From contig NC_135562.1 in NCBI RefSeq assembly GCF_964340395.1, positions 24,133,360-24,197,359 of the forward strand: 64,000 nucleotides of DNA. The letters run 5' to 3'. Positions within the stretch are counted from its first letter, which is position 1. The number at the start of each line of letters is the position of its first letter. Origin of the DNA: Glandiceps talaboti (lineage: Eukaryota > Hemichordata > Enteropneusta > Spengelidae). The notes below the pieces were generated by a model. That model did no database searches and was not told the DNA's origin. It was given only the letters and a program-made list of their open reading frames with translations. The position numbers and the translations under genes were made by a program. Shown in pieces: positions 25,520 to 38,429 of the stretch.

Positions 25520-26179
25520 TAGCTCCGCTGTCAGCGAAAGCTGAAAGCGTAGCTTTAGGTATAGGTTGTATTAAGGTATAGAGTATATAGGTGGAATCAT
25601 TGGTGTCCGTCAAACTTTTATATTTTCATCATCTTCTCCGAAAGTGACAGTCAGAATTCTTCAATATTTGGTGTGCATGTTCCCTTGGGGGAGGCTATTC
25701 AGATTTGTTCATGCCAAGTTGATCTGTGCCATTTTCAATTTTTTATGATTTTTTTTCAAAAAATGACATTTTCATCATCTCCTCGACTACCATTCATCAG
25801 ATTGCTTTGATATCTGGTATGTTGATGCACAGAGGGTAGCTTACTTAGATTTGTTAATTTCAAGTCAGCACGTCTTCATTTTTATTTTTTATGATTTTTT
25901 TTTTGTAATTTGAAAAAAAAAAATGAATATGTTAATGAGCATTATGACCGACGCCATATTGGAAATCAGTCGACGAGACTTAAAGTAAACTGCCACTTTT
26001 CAAAAGACACTATTGACGTCAAACAAGCAATGTAACATGTGCTATAGTCATAATTCTACGCATTGGGCACCCAAATGACAAGCGTTTGTTCGAAACAGGG
26101 TTGTAAACTTCAAATCCAAATTCTGCACCCCTTCTACATAATCAGCCAGTCCGCAACATCCTCATTTGCATACTCTATC

Positions 26180-26345
26180 CTGATTTGACCAGAAGCTGAA
26201 GCTGACCTCATTTGACCGGGCGATTTTCCACAGCAAGTAACAACACAGGACGTTCTTGATACTCACTAAAATCACACTTCAGACCCACTATAAAAGTGTG
26301 ATGTTTTCAGATAACATGTAACGTGTGATTAATTCTATATTGTCG
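26180..26345 (+). repeat. Divergent repeat shared with 22690-22856
   Basis: AGCTGAAGCTGACC, CACTAAAATCACACTTCAGA and CACTATAAAAGTG align with 22690-22856. A TATAAAAG box lies at 26289-26296; no convincing ATG ORF follows. Confidence 0.68.
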
Positions 26346-26845
26346 TGCAATTTGGAGTGACAGTGAACCAGAATGAAGACAACTTGCATAAGGAAGGCAT
26401 GCCTAGGCATGTGGTTGAAGTTATATGCAAGAGCAGTCTCACTGCCGACTGTGAATCGACCAAACTTTGTTTATTGGCTGAAAGTTCACATGTAAAGTTA
26501 AACGACATGAACGTGTCTTGCCATTTCCAAAATGCAAATATTTGGCAAGTAAAAATAATTAAAATAATTACAACTTTAATTTGGCTTCAGACTTTGCATT
26601 ATGTTTTTCGTATCTTTCCCCCGTTTTACATGTAAATCCGAAAAGGTTCTCTCTAGTCATGTCAGTGATCATACCAGGGCTGCTTTGAGTACGAGCGAAG
26701 TGAGGCATGTTGAGGTATTTTGTTGAGAATTATAAATATTGCGAAATGTCAAGTACAAGGTTTAAATATGATGAAAAAAAAAGGCTGAGTCTGCTGACAG
26801 GCGCCTGTCACAAGAAACTCTGTAAATTAAAATATCAGACGATGT

Positions 26846-27394
26846 ATGTATTAACCGCCATCTTAGTTTCCGTACGGCGACAATCCCAAGTACCCGGATG
26901 CACGAGGGACTAACCCGGAAGCAAGTCATTGTCAGCCATACGTTACAGTGGTAACATCGTCCGAGAAATTGCTGCGTTCAGAGTGTCATTCACAGAATTG
27001 TTGTTTTCGAGTGAAAACCCGTCTTGAATTGTATAACTCTAACAAATGAAGACATGTCAAGTTATATTTTGAAAGTCGTATCGCTAGTTTTCTCACGTAC
27101 TAATAGTACTATCGAGGCTCTACTTGGACTTGGACCTTACTCCAGTTCATCGGGAAGTCTAGCAAGTCCGATAATTCTTTCTGGTTTAGTTTACAACACT
27201 TTTGATCATGCAGATTATGTTGTTGTGATGAAAAGAAAAAAAAAAAGATCACTTCAACCATTTCGTTGTGTTTTCTTTGTGAAAGGTAATCGAACATGAA
27301 CGAGTGTTACCACTGTAACATATGGCTGAGAATGACTCTCTTCTGGGTACTTGGGATTGTCGCCGTACAGAAACTAAGATGGCGATTAATACAT
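26846..27394. mobile_element. Nested TIR element (~0.55 kb) inside family C
   Basis: The left arm (26846-26955) and right arm (27305-27394) are inverted repeats: ACCGCCATCTTAGTTTC, GTACGGCGACAATCCCAAG, then AGTCATT.TCAGCCATA and GTTACAGTGGTAACA. The left arm has about 15 extra bases. Both arms carry a CCATCTTAGTTT block, whose inverse AAGATGGCG is a YY1-type motif. A small ORF lies between the arms. No target duplication was resolved. Confidence 0.8.
27054..27299 (+). CDS. Hypothetical 82-aa ORF within nested TIR element, weak
   Basis: An ATG-started frame lies between the inverted-repeat arms. Its stop falls at the inner edge of the right arm. The product is Ser/Leu-rich with a basic KRKKKR patch near the C-terminus. 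I recognise no transposase or other family. Its position suggests captured or relic coding sequence, but length and composition are compatible with chance. Confidence 0.15.
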   Translation: MSSYILKVVSLVFSRTNSTIEALLGLGPYSSSSGSLASPIILSGLVYNTFDHADYVVVMKRKKKRSLQPFRCVFFVKGNRT

Positions 27395-27899
27395 TTCTTC
27401 CCTATATATATCTACTACAACTAGTACAAGTTGAATGTTGTTGACTTGGTAAATTTGTTAGAAAATTGAAATTGAAATTGCCTCAAAATTATTTTAGATC
27501 CCTAGTTTATTTCATTCATCATTAAAATTTCCCAGGGTTAAAGCTGTAAGACACTGGAATTATTTATAGCCAACCCCAAAATCCTCTTTTTTTTCTTTTT
27601 CTTGTGTGCATTTCCCAGTCATTTTTTTTCTGAGATTTTGTGCAATTTTTCATAACAGTAGATTTTTGTTATAAAATGGTGACTATGGTATAAAAGTACA
27701 ATACATTACCAACTTCTGTGTAAAATGTGTTTTATAGTGAGACATCATATGAAACCAGTAACCACTTTATTACATCGCTAAAACAAAACTGCATAGTGAA
27801 GAGCTGAAGAACTGAACCACTTCTACATGTCACCAAAATAAAAAATAAAATTCAAAAAAAAAACCAAGCGGAGCTATTCTGACCGATAGGTCGCTTGTT

Positions 27900-27989
27900 C
27901 TTGTGTTTGTCCAGCCACTGCAGACTGCAGATCCAAACATGTATCTTGTACTTTGAATGGGAAAGGTTAAATGCTTGCACTAGCTCTAT
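27900..27989. repeat. Right outer flank shared with the family B copy
   Basis: TTGTGTTTGTCCAGCC and TGCAGACTGCAGATC match the sequence after the B copy ending at 19990. Confidence 0.8.
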
Positions 27990-27993
27990 ATGA

Positions 27994-28697
27994 AGACTCG
28001 CTCATTGTTAATATCAACCTGGCACCAGACTAGCTCACTCTTAATATCAACCTGGCACCAGACTAGTTCACTGTTAATATCAGGCTGGCACCAGACTAGC
28101 TCACTGTTAATATCAACCTGGCACCAGACTAGTTCACTGTTAATATCAACCTGGCACCAGACTAGCTCACTGTTAATAACAACCTGGTACCAGACTAGCT
28201 CACTGTTAATATCAACCTGGCACCAGACTAGCTCACTGTTAATATCAACCTGGCACCAGACTAGCTCACTGTTAATATCAACCTGGCACCAGACTAGTTC
28301 ACTGTTAATATCAGGCTGGCACCAGACTAGCTCACTGTTAATATCAGGCTGGCACCAGACTAGCTCACTGTTAATATCAGGCTGGCACCAGACTAGCTCA
28401 CTCTTAATATCAACCTGGCATCAGACTAGCTCACTGTTAATATCAACCTGGCACCAGACTAGCTCACTGTTAATATCAACCTGGCACCAGAATAGCTCAC
28501 TGTTAATATCAACCTGGCACCAGACTAGCTCACTGTTAATATCAGGCTGGCACCAGACTAGCTCACTGTTAATATCAGGCTGGCACCAGACTAGCTCACT
28601 GTTAATATCAACCTGGCACCAGACTAGCTCACTGTTAATATCAGGCTGGCACCAGACTAGCTCACTGTTAATATCAACCTGGCACCAGACTAGCAAA
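27994..28697. repeat. 33-bp minisatellite, about 21 copies
   Basis: The 33-bp monomer reads CTGTTAATATCAACCTGG then CACCAGACTAGCTCA. Two alleles, CAACCTGG and CAGGCTGG, are interspersed. As 33 is a multiple of three, the array supports a 247-codon plus ORF of 11-residue repeats and a minus counterpart. Both are probably artefacts. Confidence 0.96.
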
Positions 28698-29204
28698 TTG
28701 GACAGGGATGTTTTAGATGTATTACAAATATAGTTAAACAAAGAAATTGATTTATATACATCATGCCATAATGTTGTAAGTAATGTTGTAAGATGTTGGA
28801 GTAAGCTTGAAGACATTATGTGATATTGTAAGTGTATACAATACCTTGTAAAAGACATAATATAGGCCTAGTAAGACACTTAAAACATAATTGCATTACC
28901 TGCAGCATACTGACACGAGAACCTCATATGAATGCTTTACTTGTCCTATTCACTAATAAAACCCATCACATATGTTAGAATTCTTGGACTGCTAACAGTC
29001 TGAGTGGATCATAAGAAGTACTCTTTCTATGTGCTGAAGGGAACATTGAAGTTTTTTGGAATAGAATAGAAAAGAGTTGTATAGTGAGCTAAACAATTGT
29101 GTGGTTAGTGGACACTGAGTATAATTGGTTAAGACGGCAGAAAAACTCAGCCTGTGGCAATTTGATCCACGTAGGTGGTGTATAGCTGTATACTTGTAGA
29201 GAAC
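28698..29204. other. Spacer
   Basis: AT-rich; nothing recognised. Confidence 0.5.
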
Positions 29205-30832
29205 ATAACCAGTGGATGGGACTCGCTACAGATAACATAGCCAGTGGATAGGACTTGCTACTAGACAACATAGCCAGTCGATAGGACTTGCTACAGACAA
29301 CATTGCCAGTGCTGGCAGTGGATTGGGCTTGCTACAGACAGCATAGCCAGTGGCTAGGACTTGCTACAGACAACATAGCCAGTGGATGGGACTTGCTACT
29401 AGACAACATAGCCAGTGGATGGGGCTTGCTACCGACAACATAGCCAGTAGACGGGGCTTGCTACAGACAACATAGCCAGTGGCTAGGACTTGCTACAGAC
29501 AACATAGCCAGTGGATGGTGCTTGCTACAGACAACATCGCTAGTGGATGGGACTTGCTACAGACAACATAGCCAGTGGACGACGCTTGCTACCTGGCAGA
29601 CAACATACATGTAGCTAGTGGATGGGGATTGCTACAGACAACATAGCTAGTGGATAGGACTTGCTACAACATAGCTGGTGGATAGGACTTGCTACAGACA
29701 GCATAGCCAGTGGCTAGGACTTGCTACAGACAACATTGCTGGTGGCCGGGACTTGCTACAGACAACATAGCTGGTGGATAGGACTTGCTACAGACAACAT
29801 AGCTGGTGGATAGGACTTGTTACAGACAACATAGCTAGTGGATAGGACTTGTTACAGACAACATAGCTGGTGGATAGGACTTGCTACAGACAACATAGCC
29901 AGTGGACGGGGCTTGCTACAGACAACATAGCCAGTGACTAGGACTTGCTACAGACAACATAGCCAGTGGACGGGGCTTGCTACAGACAACATAGCCAGTG
30001 ACTAGGACTTGCTACAGACAACATAGCCAGTGGATAGAACTTGCTACAGACAACATAGCCAGTGGACGAGGCTTGCTACCGACAACATAGCCAGTGGACG
30101 GGGCTTGCTACAGACAACATAGCCAGTGGGTGGAACTTGCTATAGACAACATAGCCAGTGGATGGTGCTTGCTACAGACAACATCGCTAGTGGATGGGAC
30201 TTGCTACAGACAACATAGCCAGTGGACGACGCTTGCTACCTGGCAGACAACATACATGTAGCTAGTGGATGGGGATTGCTATAGACAACATAGCTAGTGG
30301 ATAGGACTTGCTACAACATAGCTAGTGGATAGGACTTGCTACAGACAACATCGCTAGTGGATAGGACTTGCTACAGACAACATAGCCAGTGGATGGAACT
30401 TGCTACAGACAACATAGCAAGTGGACGGGGCTTGCTACAGACAACATAGCCAGTGACTAGGACTTGCTACAGACAACATAGCCAGTGGATGGAACTTGCT
30501 ACAGACAACATAGCCAGTGGACGGGGCTTGCTACAGACAACATAGCCAGTGGACGGGGCTTGCTACAGACAACATAACCAGTGACTAGGACTTGCTACAG
30601 ACAACATAGCCAGTGGATGGAACTTGCTACAGACAACATAACCAGTGACTAGGACTTGCTACAGACAACATAGCCAGTGGACGGGGCTTGCTACAGACAA
30701 CATAACCAGTGACTAGGACTTGCTACAGACAACATAGCCAGTGGACGGGGCTTGCTACAGACAACATAACCAGTGACTAGGACTTGCTACAGACAACATA
30801 GCTAGTGGATGGGGCTTGCTACAGTTTCTATA
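29205..30832. repeat. 32-bp minisatellite, about 48 copies, with ~650-bp higher-order duplication
   Basis: The 32-bp monomer reads GACAACATAGCCAGTGGA then CGGGGCTTGCTACA, with many variants. A distinctive block with ACCTGGCAGACAACATACAT occurs at about 29591 and 30238. Some 200 bp around each are nearly identical, so part of the array was copied as a ~650-bp unit. Confidence 0.95.
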
Positions 30833-31084
30833 TATACTGCATCCATTGGAAATCTGTCCACTGTAGTCATTGTAGGAATTAAATTAGTGTTATTTGCTGA
30901 TACTGAGTTGTTAAGAAAACAAAAAAGCTTCCTGACAATGATGTTGTGCATCGACTTGAAAGCATTCCAAATTTCAAAGCATTTTGATTCAAGATGAAAG
31001 CAGAAAAAAATTGATGGGCTACGGATTATGGACGACGGACGATGATGGAGAATTAACCTCCCTTACTGGCAGCAGAGTTAATCA
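30833..31084. other. Spacer
   Basis: Unique-looking sequence; ends in AATTAACCTCCCTTACTGG before a family A fragment. Confidence 0.5.
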
Positions 31085-31486
31085 GCCACAATATGCAAAT
31101 TAGGTCTAAAAATGTGTCTTGTTGGTCAAAAATCTATAATTCCCAAACTACAAAGCAGATTAGGCTGAAATTTAAGGGGGGTGCATCTTGGGATGTGTAG
31201 ATGAAGCTGTGGTCACGATGTGATGATCCCATCAGTAATATGCAAGTTAGGTTAAAAAAATCTGAATTTTGGTGAAAAAACCTTATATCTTGAAATTGTG
31301 TGGTGAATGGGTTTGAAACTTGGTGGGGATATTTCTGGAGGTATTATTCTGCAGTTACTGTTGAAAATGTTTCAACACAATTGGCCCTAGCAACAATGAC
31401 CTGTACCTAGCATGTATCGGCATATGAATAAACATTTTTAAAAACTGTACAGTTGTGCTACAACCTTATTGATGCTATTTTTAGTT
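31085..31486 (+). mobile_element. Family A element, internally deleted 3' portion
   Basis: Two to three ~144-bp units (GCAGATTAGGCTGAAATTTA, ATGCAAATTAGGTC) join almost directly to the 3' end ACAGTTGTGCTACAAC; nearly all 115-bp units are absent. Confidence 0.83.
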
Positions 31487-32130
31487 TTAATGAGTAATTT
31501 GCATAATTGATAATTTTCAATAAGTAAACCATATCTAAAGAATGTGCACTTCAAATTCCGCATCATCAACCATAATTAATAAGCACACCTGTCCTATTAA
31601 GTCTGTTGCCATAATATTTAGTTTTAATGTGTACTTTGCATGATTAATGATATTTGGTAATTAAAACCATATTTATAAAATGCAAGCTTCAATTGCTTTC
31701 TTATAATGTGGTACGTATATCAACCATGACAAAGCACATATCCTACAAAGCCTTTTGGTATAATTTTTAGGTTTAAGAAGTAATTTACATAATTAATGAT
31801 TTTCAGTGATTAGGCTATATTGTAAAAATGCAAACTTCAAATTTCATAATTTTGTACACAATAAACCACAGCAAATCACACATTTGATGTAGTTTTTATG
31901 TAGTTTTTCATTGTGATGTTTAATTTGCATAAATATTCATTTCTGAGAATTAGGCAATATCTTTACAATGCAAGTTTTCAATTCCAGATAATTTGTATGC
32001 ATTGATGGTAAAGATGTGCATGTCGTGATGTGTCCCTTAAAGCTTGCTGATGTAGCTTATACTCGTAATGGTTAACTTGCTTAATTTATTATTTTTCGAT
32101 AATAAGGCAATTTTAACAATATGCAAGCTC
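31487..32130 (+). repeat. Degenerate ~142-bp tandem repeat, about 5 units
   Basis: Homologous TTTGCATAATT.AT landmarks occur near 31501, 31637, 31788, 31926 and 32070 (spacings 136-151). Each is followed by a diverged AATTAGGC.ATAT and AATGCAAGCTTC segment. It is old and starts where the family A copy ends. Confidence 0.7.
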
Positions 32131-32488
32131 ATGGATGCAAATTTCATATAGTTTCATGTAATTAATTTTCCAATTAAGGTGTACATCATGCAAAGTACCT
32201 TTCGCTCAGAATTTTGCATTCCAACAATGTGTGTCGGACCAAAAAATTTATGGTTTGACCCTTATGGGAGGCATTCAGTTTTAAATCTGGTCTAGTTATC
32301 TTTCTGAAAATCTCTGAATTGTGATCACTCTTACAATATACTAAAATTTGGAAACCTGGAAACCTTTGTGAAATGAAATGATGAAATAAGTAATACATTG
32401 AAAATGGTAAATTTTCACTTACAACATACCAAAATGGCAGTCAGTGAGATCAACCGGAAATGATATGATATAACTGTAAAAACTAATG

Positions 32489-32575
32489 GAAAATGACCCA
32501 AAACATTGGAAGTTCCTGTAAAATGACCCCAAACACTTGGAAGTTCCTGGAAAATGACCCAAAACACTTCCTGGG
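32489..32575. repeat. ~30-bp minisatellite, 3 copies
   Basis: Three units of AAAATGACCCAAAACA plus TTGGAAGTTCCTG. Confidence 0.88.
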
Positions 32576-32578
32576 AAT

Positions 32579-33725
<1,147 letters not shown>

Positions 33726-33727
33726 AG

Positions 33728-33849
<122 letters not shown>

Positions 33850-33869
33850 TATATAGCTACCTTATCTCT

Positions 33870-34508
33870 GTCAAAAATTTATCTCAAAAAGTACTTGATC
33901 AATGAGAATGAAATTTGGTGTGATGTTTCTAGAAGTGGTACTCTGCAGATTTTCTTCAAATATTTGGACACAATTGGCCCTAGCAACCTTGACCACACCC
34001 TTAGCAACAACCAAATGGCAGTATATTTTGGTCAAATATCAATATCATCTGGTAGGCAAGTGAGTAAACATTCAAAGAATGTATGCAAATACCCCTAGAA
34101 ACCATGACCACGCTCATAGCAACAACCAATGATCACATATATTGCGAAGATAACGAGGATTAATAGACAAATGAATAAACATTTAAAAATGTATGCAAAT
34201 ATGCCTAGCAACAAGACCATGCCCATAGCAACAGCCAAATGATCATGTATATTGCAAAGATAATATAAGGAATTCATACACAAGTGAATAAAAACATACA
34301 AAATGTATGCAAATATATCTAACAACATGACCACGCCCATAGCAACAGCCAAATGATAGCATATATCGTAAAGATAGCAAAACGGTTAGATAGGCAACTG
34401 GATAGTCAATCAGCAAATGAACACTTATTGTTAGGATGGACTAGCATATGGATAAACATTTTTAAAAACTGTACAGTTGTGCTACAACCCTATTGGCAGT
34501 ATTTTTTA
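33870..34508 (+). mobile_element. Family A element, 3' portion
   Basis: Starts in the last ~144-bp unit (TCAATGAGAATGAAATTTGG). About four 115-bp units and the 3' end ACAGTTGTGCTACAAC follow. Confidence 0.85.
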
Positions 34509-34554
34509 TCTGCCCTGTTTGATGTCACACAGGTGAAGATTTGCATGTGTTTAT

Positions 34555-34870
34555 GTGAGAACATTATCTTGTCTCATGGATTACATCTTACATGTAATAT
34601 CTTTAGCTTATCTCATGGATGACATCATACATGTAATATCTTTAGCTTATCTCATGGATGACATCTTACATGTAATATCTTTAGCTTATCTCATGGATTA
34701 CATCTTACATGTGATATCATTAGCTTATCTCAAGGATGACATCTTACATGTGATATCTCTAGCTTATCTCACAGATGACATCATACATGTAATATCTTTA
34801 GCTTGTCTCATGGATGACATCTTACATGTAATATCTTTAGCTTATTTCATGAATGACGTCATACATGATC
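34555..34870. repeat. 39-bp minisatellite, 8 copies
   Basis: The 39-bp unit reads CTTATCTCATGGATGACATC then TTACATGTAATATCTTTAG. As 39 is a multiple of three, it yields a 106-codon ORF. The unit closely resembles the single-copy segment at about 32655-32707 and 33157-33208. Confidence 0.94.
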
Positions 34871-34936
34871 ATTAGTACACAGTAACACGAACACTACATG
34901 TACATGTACAAATATTACTCTTTTTATTGTAACAAA

Positions 34937-34942
34937 TACACA

Positions 34943-34980
<38 letters not shown>
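34937..34980. repeat. (CA)n microsatellite
   Basis: (CA)n with few interruptions. Confidence 0.97.
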
Positions 34981-34981
<1 letters not shown>

Positions 34982-34984
34982 GTA

Positions 34985-35875
34985 TCATGTGAAGTGAGTT
35001 TTGATATTAGACAGAAAGTGAATCATTTATTTGAAATGGGATGTTTTGTTGGTTGTTGTAAGTGAAATCAGAGAGTATACAGCAAATCCGCCTACAGAGA
35101 ATATGGAATATTTATTGTCTAAATCGTTACAGCTAAAATTGATGAAAAAAAACTGGAGAGAAAAATGTTAGTGGCTTCGACAAATCAAGAAGTGTTGAAA
35201 TTGCTTAGAGTACATGTACATATGTTTCCATTGAAGCATTAAGATTAAGATGAGAAGTTCTTTTGAAAAACTTGTATCTGACTATTAGCAAATGTGTATT
35301 GTAATAGTTGTATACAAAGTGACATTCATAGATGAGTTATTGCCCATGGCAAAACCTACACTACTTTTACACACTTTGACTGGGTTGTTGGCCAAACCAT
35401 TGCCAAATTACTATGCTATCATATTGCAAATGTAGTCACAATCATTTTATCTGACTGCATTTTTCTTTTGACCCAGGAGAGCCTGTTTATACCTCTCTCA
35501 AGAGTGCATGTATTTGGAAATCAATTTGTAATCTGTATGATGAAGGCCTGAAGAAATCGCTAGCAGACAACAATGCAGTGAAAAGATGCATTAATAGATA
35601 TAAATGAAGGGACTTTTTGAATTTGCCAACAAGTCCTGATAGGATTGAAGATTTAACATCATAAAGATGTCAGAATATTGTCCTTTGTCGCAAATAGCTT
35701 TTCAATTTTTGTTAGGTACGTTAGTAACTAGAGGTAGTCTGAAATTACTATTTAGATGTAGACAAATCAGGATTATTAGAATGTCAGTAGGGCAGAAATT
35801 AAGTTTTCATAGAAGTTAGCATTTTAATCTCTGTCTCATTTATGTTGTAATGTAACACGGTTTCAAATCAAGGTG
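34985..35875. other. 0.9 kb without recognised features
   Basis: AT-rich; no ORF, repeat or RNA gene recognised. Confidence 0.5.
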
Positions 35876-36690
35876 GACTGTCTGTAGTAGAGGTTTAACT
35901 TGCCTAGATGTTATGTACTGGGTAGTAGAGGTTTGACTTGCCTAGACATTATGTAGTATAGAGGTTTGACTTGACATTATGTACTGGGTAGTATAGGTTT
36001 GACTTGACATTATGTACTGGGTAGTATAGGTTTGACTTGACCAGACATTATGTACCGGGTAGTATAGGTTTGACTTGACTAGACATTATGTACCGGGTAG
36101 TATAGGTTAACCAGACGTTATGTACTGGGTAGTAGAGGTTTGACTTGCCTAGATGTTATGTACTGGGTAGTATAGGTTTGACTTGCCTAGATGTTATGTA
36201 CTGGGTAGTAGAGGTTTGACTTGACCAGACGTTATGTACTGGGTAGTAGAGGTTTGACTTGACCAGACATTGTGTACCGGGTAGTATAGGTTTGACTTGA
36301 CCAGACATTATGTACTGGGTAGTATAGGTTTGACTTGACTAGACATTATGTACCGGGTAGTATAGGTTTGACTTGACCAGACATTATGTACCAGGGAGTA
36401 GAGGTTTGACTTGCCTAGATGTTATGTACTGGGTAGTATAGGTTTGACTTGACTAGACATTATGTACTGGGCAGTAGAGGTTTGACTTGACCAGACATTG
36501 TGTACCGGGTAGTATAGGTTTGACTTGACTAGACATTATGTACCGGGTAGTAGAGGTTTGACTTGACTAGACGTTATGTAGTGGGTAGTAGAGGTTTGAC
36601 TTGACTAGACATTATGTAGTGGGTAGTAGAGGTTTGACTTGCCTAGATGTTATGTACCAGGGAGTATAGGTTAATTTGACTTGCCTATAG
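35876..36690. repeat. 38-bp minisatellite, about 20 copies
   Basis: The 38-bp unit reads GTAGTATAGGTTTGACTTGA then CTAGACATTATGTACTGG. Variants include CCAGAC, GCCTAGATG and ACCGGG, plus some shortened units near the left end. Confidence 0.94.
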
Positions 36691-36859
36691 ACGTATGGAA
36701 CATTGCTCTTAGCTTATAGACATCACTGTGGAACATCACCTTGGAAATATATGGTTTGTGACACCATGTATTCTTTTTTATTTGTCATTTATAGGTTGGA
36801 TTGATGAGTTGATGAGGCTATGAATTTATGTTTGTATGTTTTGAAAGTCAAATAATTCA

Positions 36860-37025
36860 CAGTATGGTTGTTGTGTAGACAGTTTATATGTATTTGTGTA
36901 GACAGTTTTTAGGTATGATTGTTGTGTAGATAGTTTATACGTAGTTGTGTAGACAATTTATACGGTTTATACGTAGTTGTATAGACAATTTATACTGTTT
37001 ATATGTAGTTGTGTAGACAGTTTAA
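36860..37025. repeat. Irregular 20-30-bp repeat
   Basis: Repeated TTGTGTAGACAGTTTATA with variable spacing. Confidence 0.75.
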
Positions 37026-37434
37026 ACATAATTAATTTATGTGTTGAGTAGTATACATTTTGGAGTTCATTTTCAAATTTCTCTAATTATGACCTATATC
37101 AAACTAAAACTTTGAGATTTAATGCTATGACTCTGGCCCAAAAAAGATTTGAAATTTACAAAAAGGACAACATTTTCCAAATAGTTTGGCAAGAAAATTT
37201 CTGCAAATACGATTAATCTTAGAACAAATTTTTACATCCATCAGTACCAGCGATTCAATGCTATAAAGCTGAACTTTGCCAAAATTTAACAAAAAAAGAC
37301 AAGAATCTTTCTAAAATAGTTTTGGAAAATATGAAAAATATTTTAATCAAAATGTTGGCATAGATCAAACCTAAGTTATTGTTAAGATCTGATTTTAGAA
37401 TTGTTAGTAATAAGGACAAGAATTTGTCCATTTT
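37026..37434. other. Spacer
   Basis: AT-rich; nothing recognised. Confidence 0.5.
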
Positions 37435-38429
37435 TAGTCCCTGCTGGACGAAGTCCGGGCGGGGACTTATGGATTGGGTTCCGTCTGTCTGTATGTCCGT
37501 CCGTCCGTCCGTCCGCAGTCATTTCTTGGAGATGCCTGGACCGATTTTTTTCAAACTTGGTACAGGGGTAACATACGATGGCATACATATGCACGTCAAT
37601 TTGTTTTATGATACGATCCAATATGGCCGCCAAGCAGCCATTTTGTTTGCAAATTTTCCATGTCCAAAGCCATAACTCAGACATGCATGAACAGATCTCA
37701 TTCAAAATTGCTATTAGGACAGTGTTATATGACATACATGTGAATATTCATTGTTGTCATGATACGATACAATATGGCTGCCTGGCAGCCATTTTGTTTG
37801 TGAATTTTCCATGTCCAAAGCCATAACTCAGACATGCTTGAACAGATCTCATTCAAAGTTGGTATTAGCACAGTGTTCTATGACATACATGTGCATATCC
37901 ATTTTCATCATGATACAATCTAATATGGCTGCCTGGCAGCCATTTTGTTTGCGAATTTTCCATGTCCAAAGCCATAACTCAGACATACTTGAACAGATCT
38001 CATTCAAAGTTGGTATTAGGACAGTGTTTTATGACATACATGTGTATATTCATTGTTGTCGTGATACGATCCAATATGGCTACCTGGCAGCCATTTTAAT
38101 TATTTGCAAATTTTCCATGTCCAAAGCCATAACTCAGACATGCTTGAACAGATCTCATTCAAAGTTGGTATTAGCACAGTGTTCTCTGACATACATGTGC
38201 ATATCAATTTTCGTCTTGATACAATCCAATATGGCTGCCTGGCAGCCATTTTGTTGGCACAGTTTTCATGTCCAAAGCCATAACTCAGACATGCTTGAAC
38301 AGAGTAGTGATATCAAAAACAATCATATGAGGCCAAACAACATTAACCAGGTTTGAAAATGACAACATAAACTGCCAGTTCCTTAAAACCCAATTATAGC
38401 AGGGACTATGTCATTTATAGTGACTTGTT
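37435..38429 (+). mobile_element. Family B element, expanded copy (~1.0 kb)
   Basis: Hairpin TAGTCCCTGCTGGACGAAGT with a CGGGGACTTA return arm, then (GTCC)n and CTGGACCGATTTTTTTC. About four to five ~151-bp units follow, each with CCAAAGCCATAACTCAGAC; landmarks fall near 37662, 37813, 37965, 38120 and 38272. Ends GCAGGGACTATGTCATT then CTTGTT. It is longer than 19298-19990 because it has more 151-bp units. The overlapping 82- and 181-codon ORFs are unit translations, not genes. Confidence 0.88.

Larger units (their letters stand above)
25520..27899 (+). mobile_element. Family C element, ~2.4 kb, hairpin-ended
   Basis: Starts TAGCTCCGCTGTCAGCGAAA, which folds back on GCTGAAAGCGTAGCT. Near the 3' end AGCGGAGCTA (27867-27876) is the exact inverse of the first ten bases; it is followed by a hairpin GACC-GATA-GGTC and CTTGTT. 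Two internal units beginning TTTTCATCATCT are about 143 bp apart (25624 and 25767) and carry a CAATATTTGGTGTGCATG core like that of family A. A separate inverted-repeat element is nested at 26846-27394. No transposase is recognised. Confidence 0.8.

Noticed and set aside
26345-26635. 96-codon ORF after a TATA box in family C
   Set aside because: Its first codon is GTG rather than ATG, no domain is recognised, and the TATA-containing segment is part of a dispersed repeat also at 22690.
27990-28733. 247-codon plus ORF of 11-residue SSLLISTWHQT repeats
   Set aside because: It is a direct reading of the 33-bp satellite; the complementary strand is also open, as expected for a stop-free monomer.
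37578-38356. 82- and 181-codon ORFs with repeated AAWQPFCLRIFHVQSHNSD
   Set aside because: Readings of family B 151-bp units (the ATGGCTGCCTGGCAG palindrome and neighbours). The same peptide appears at other B copies in whichever frame is open, with no sign of codon conservation.
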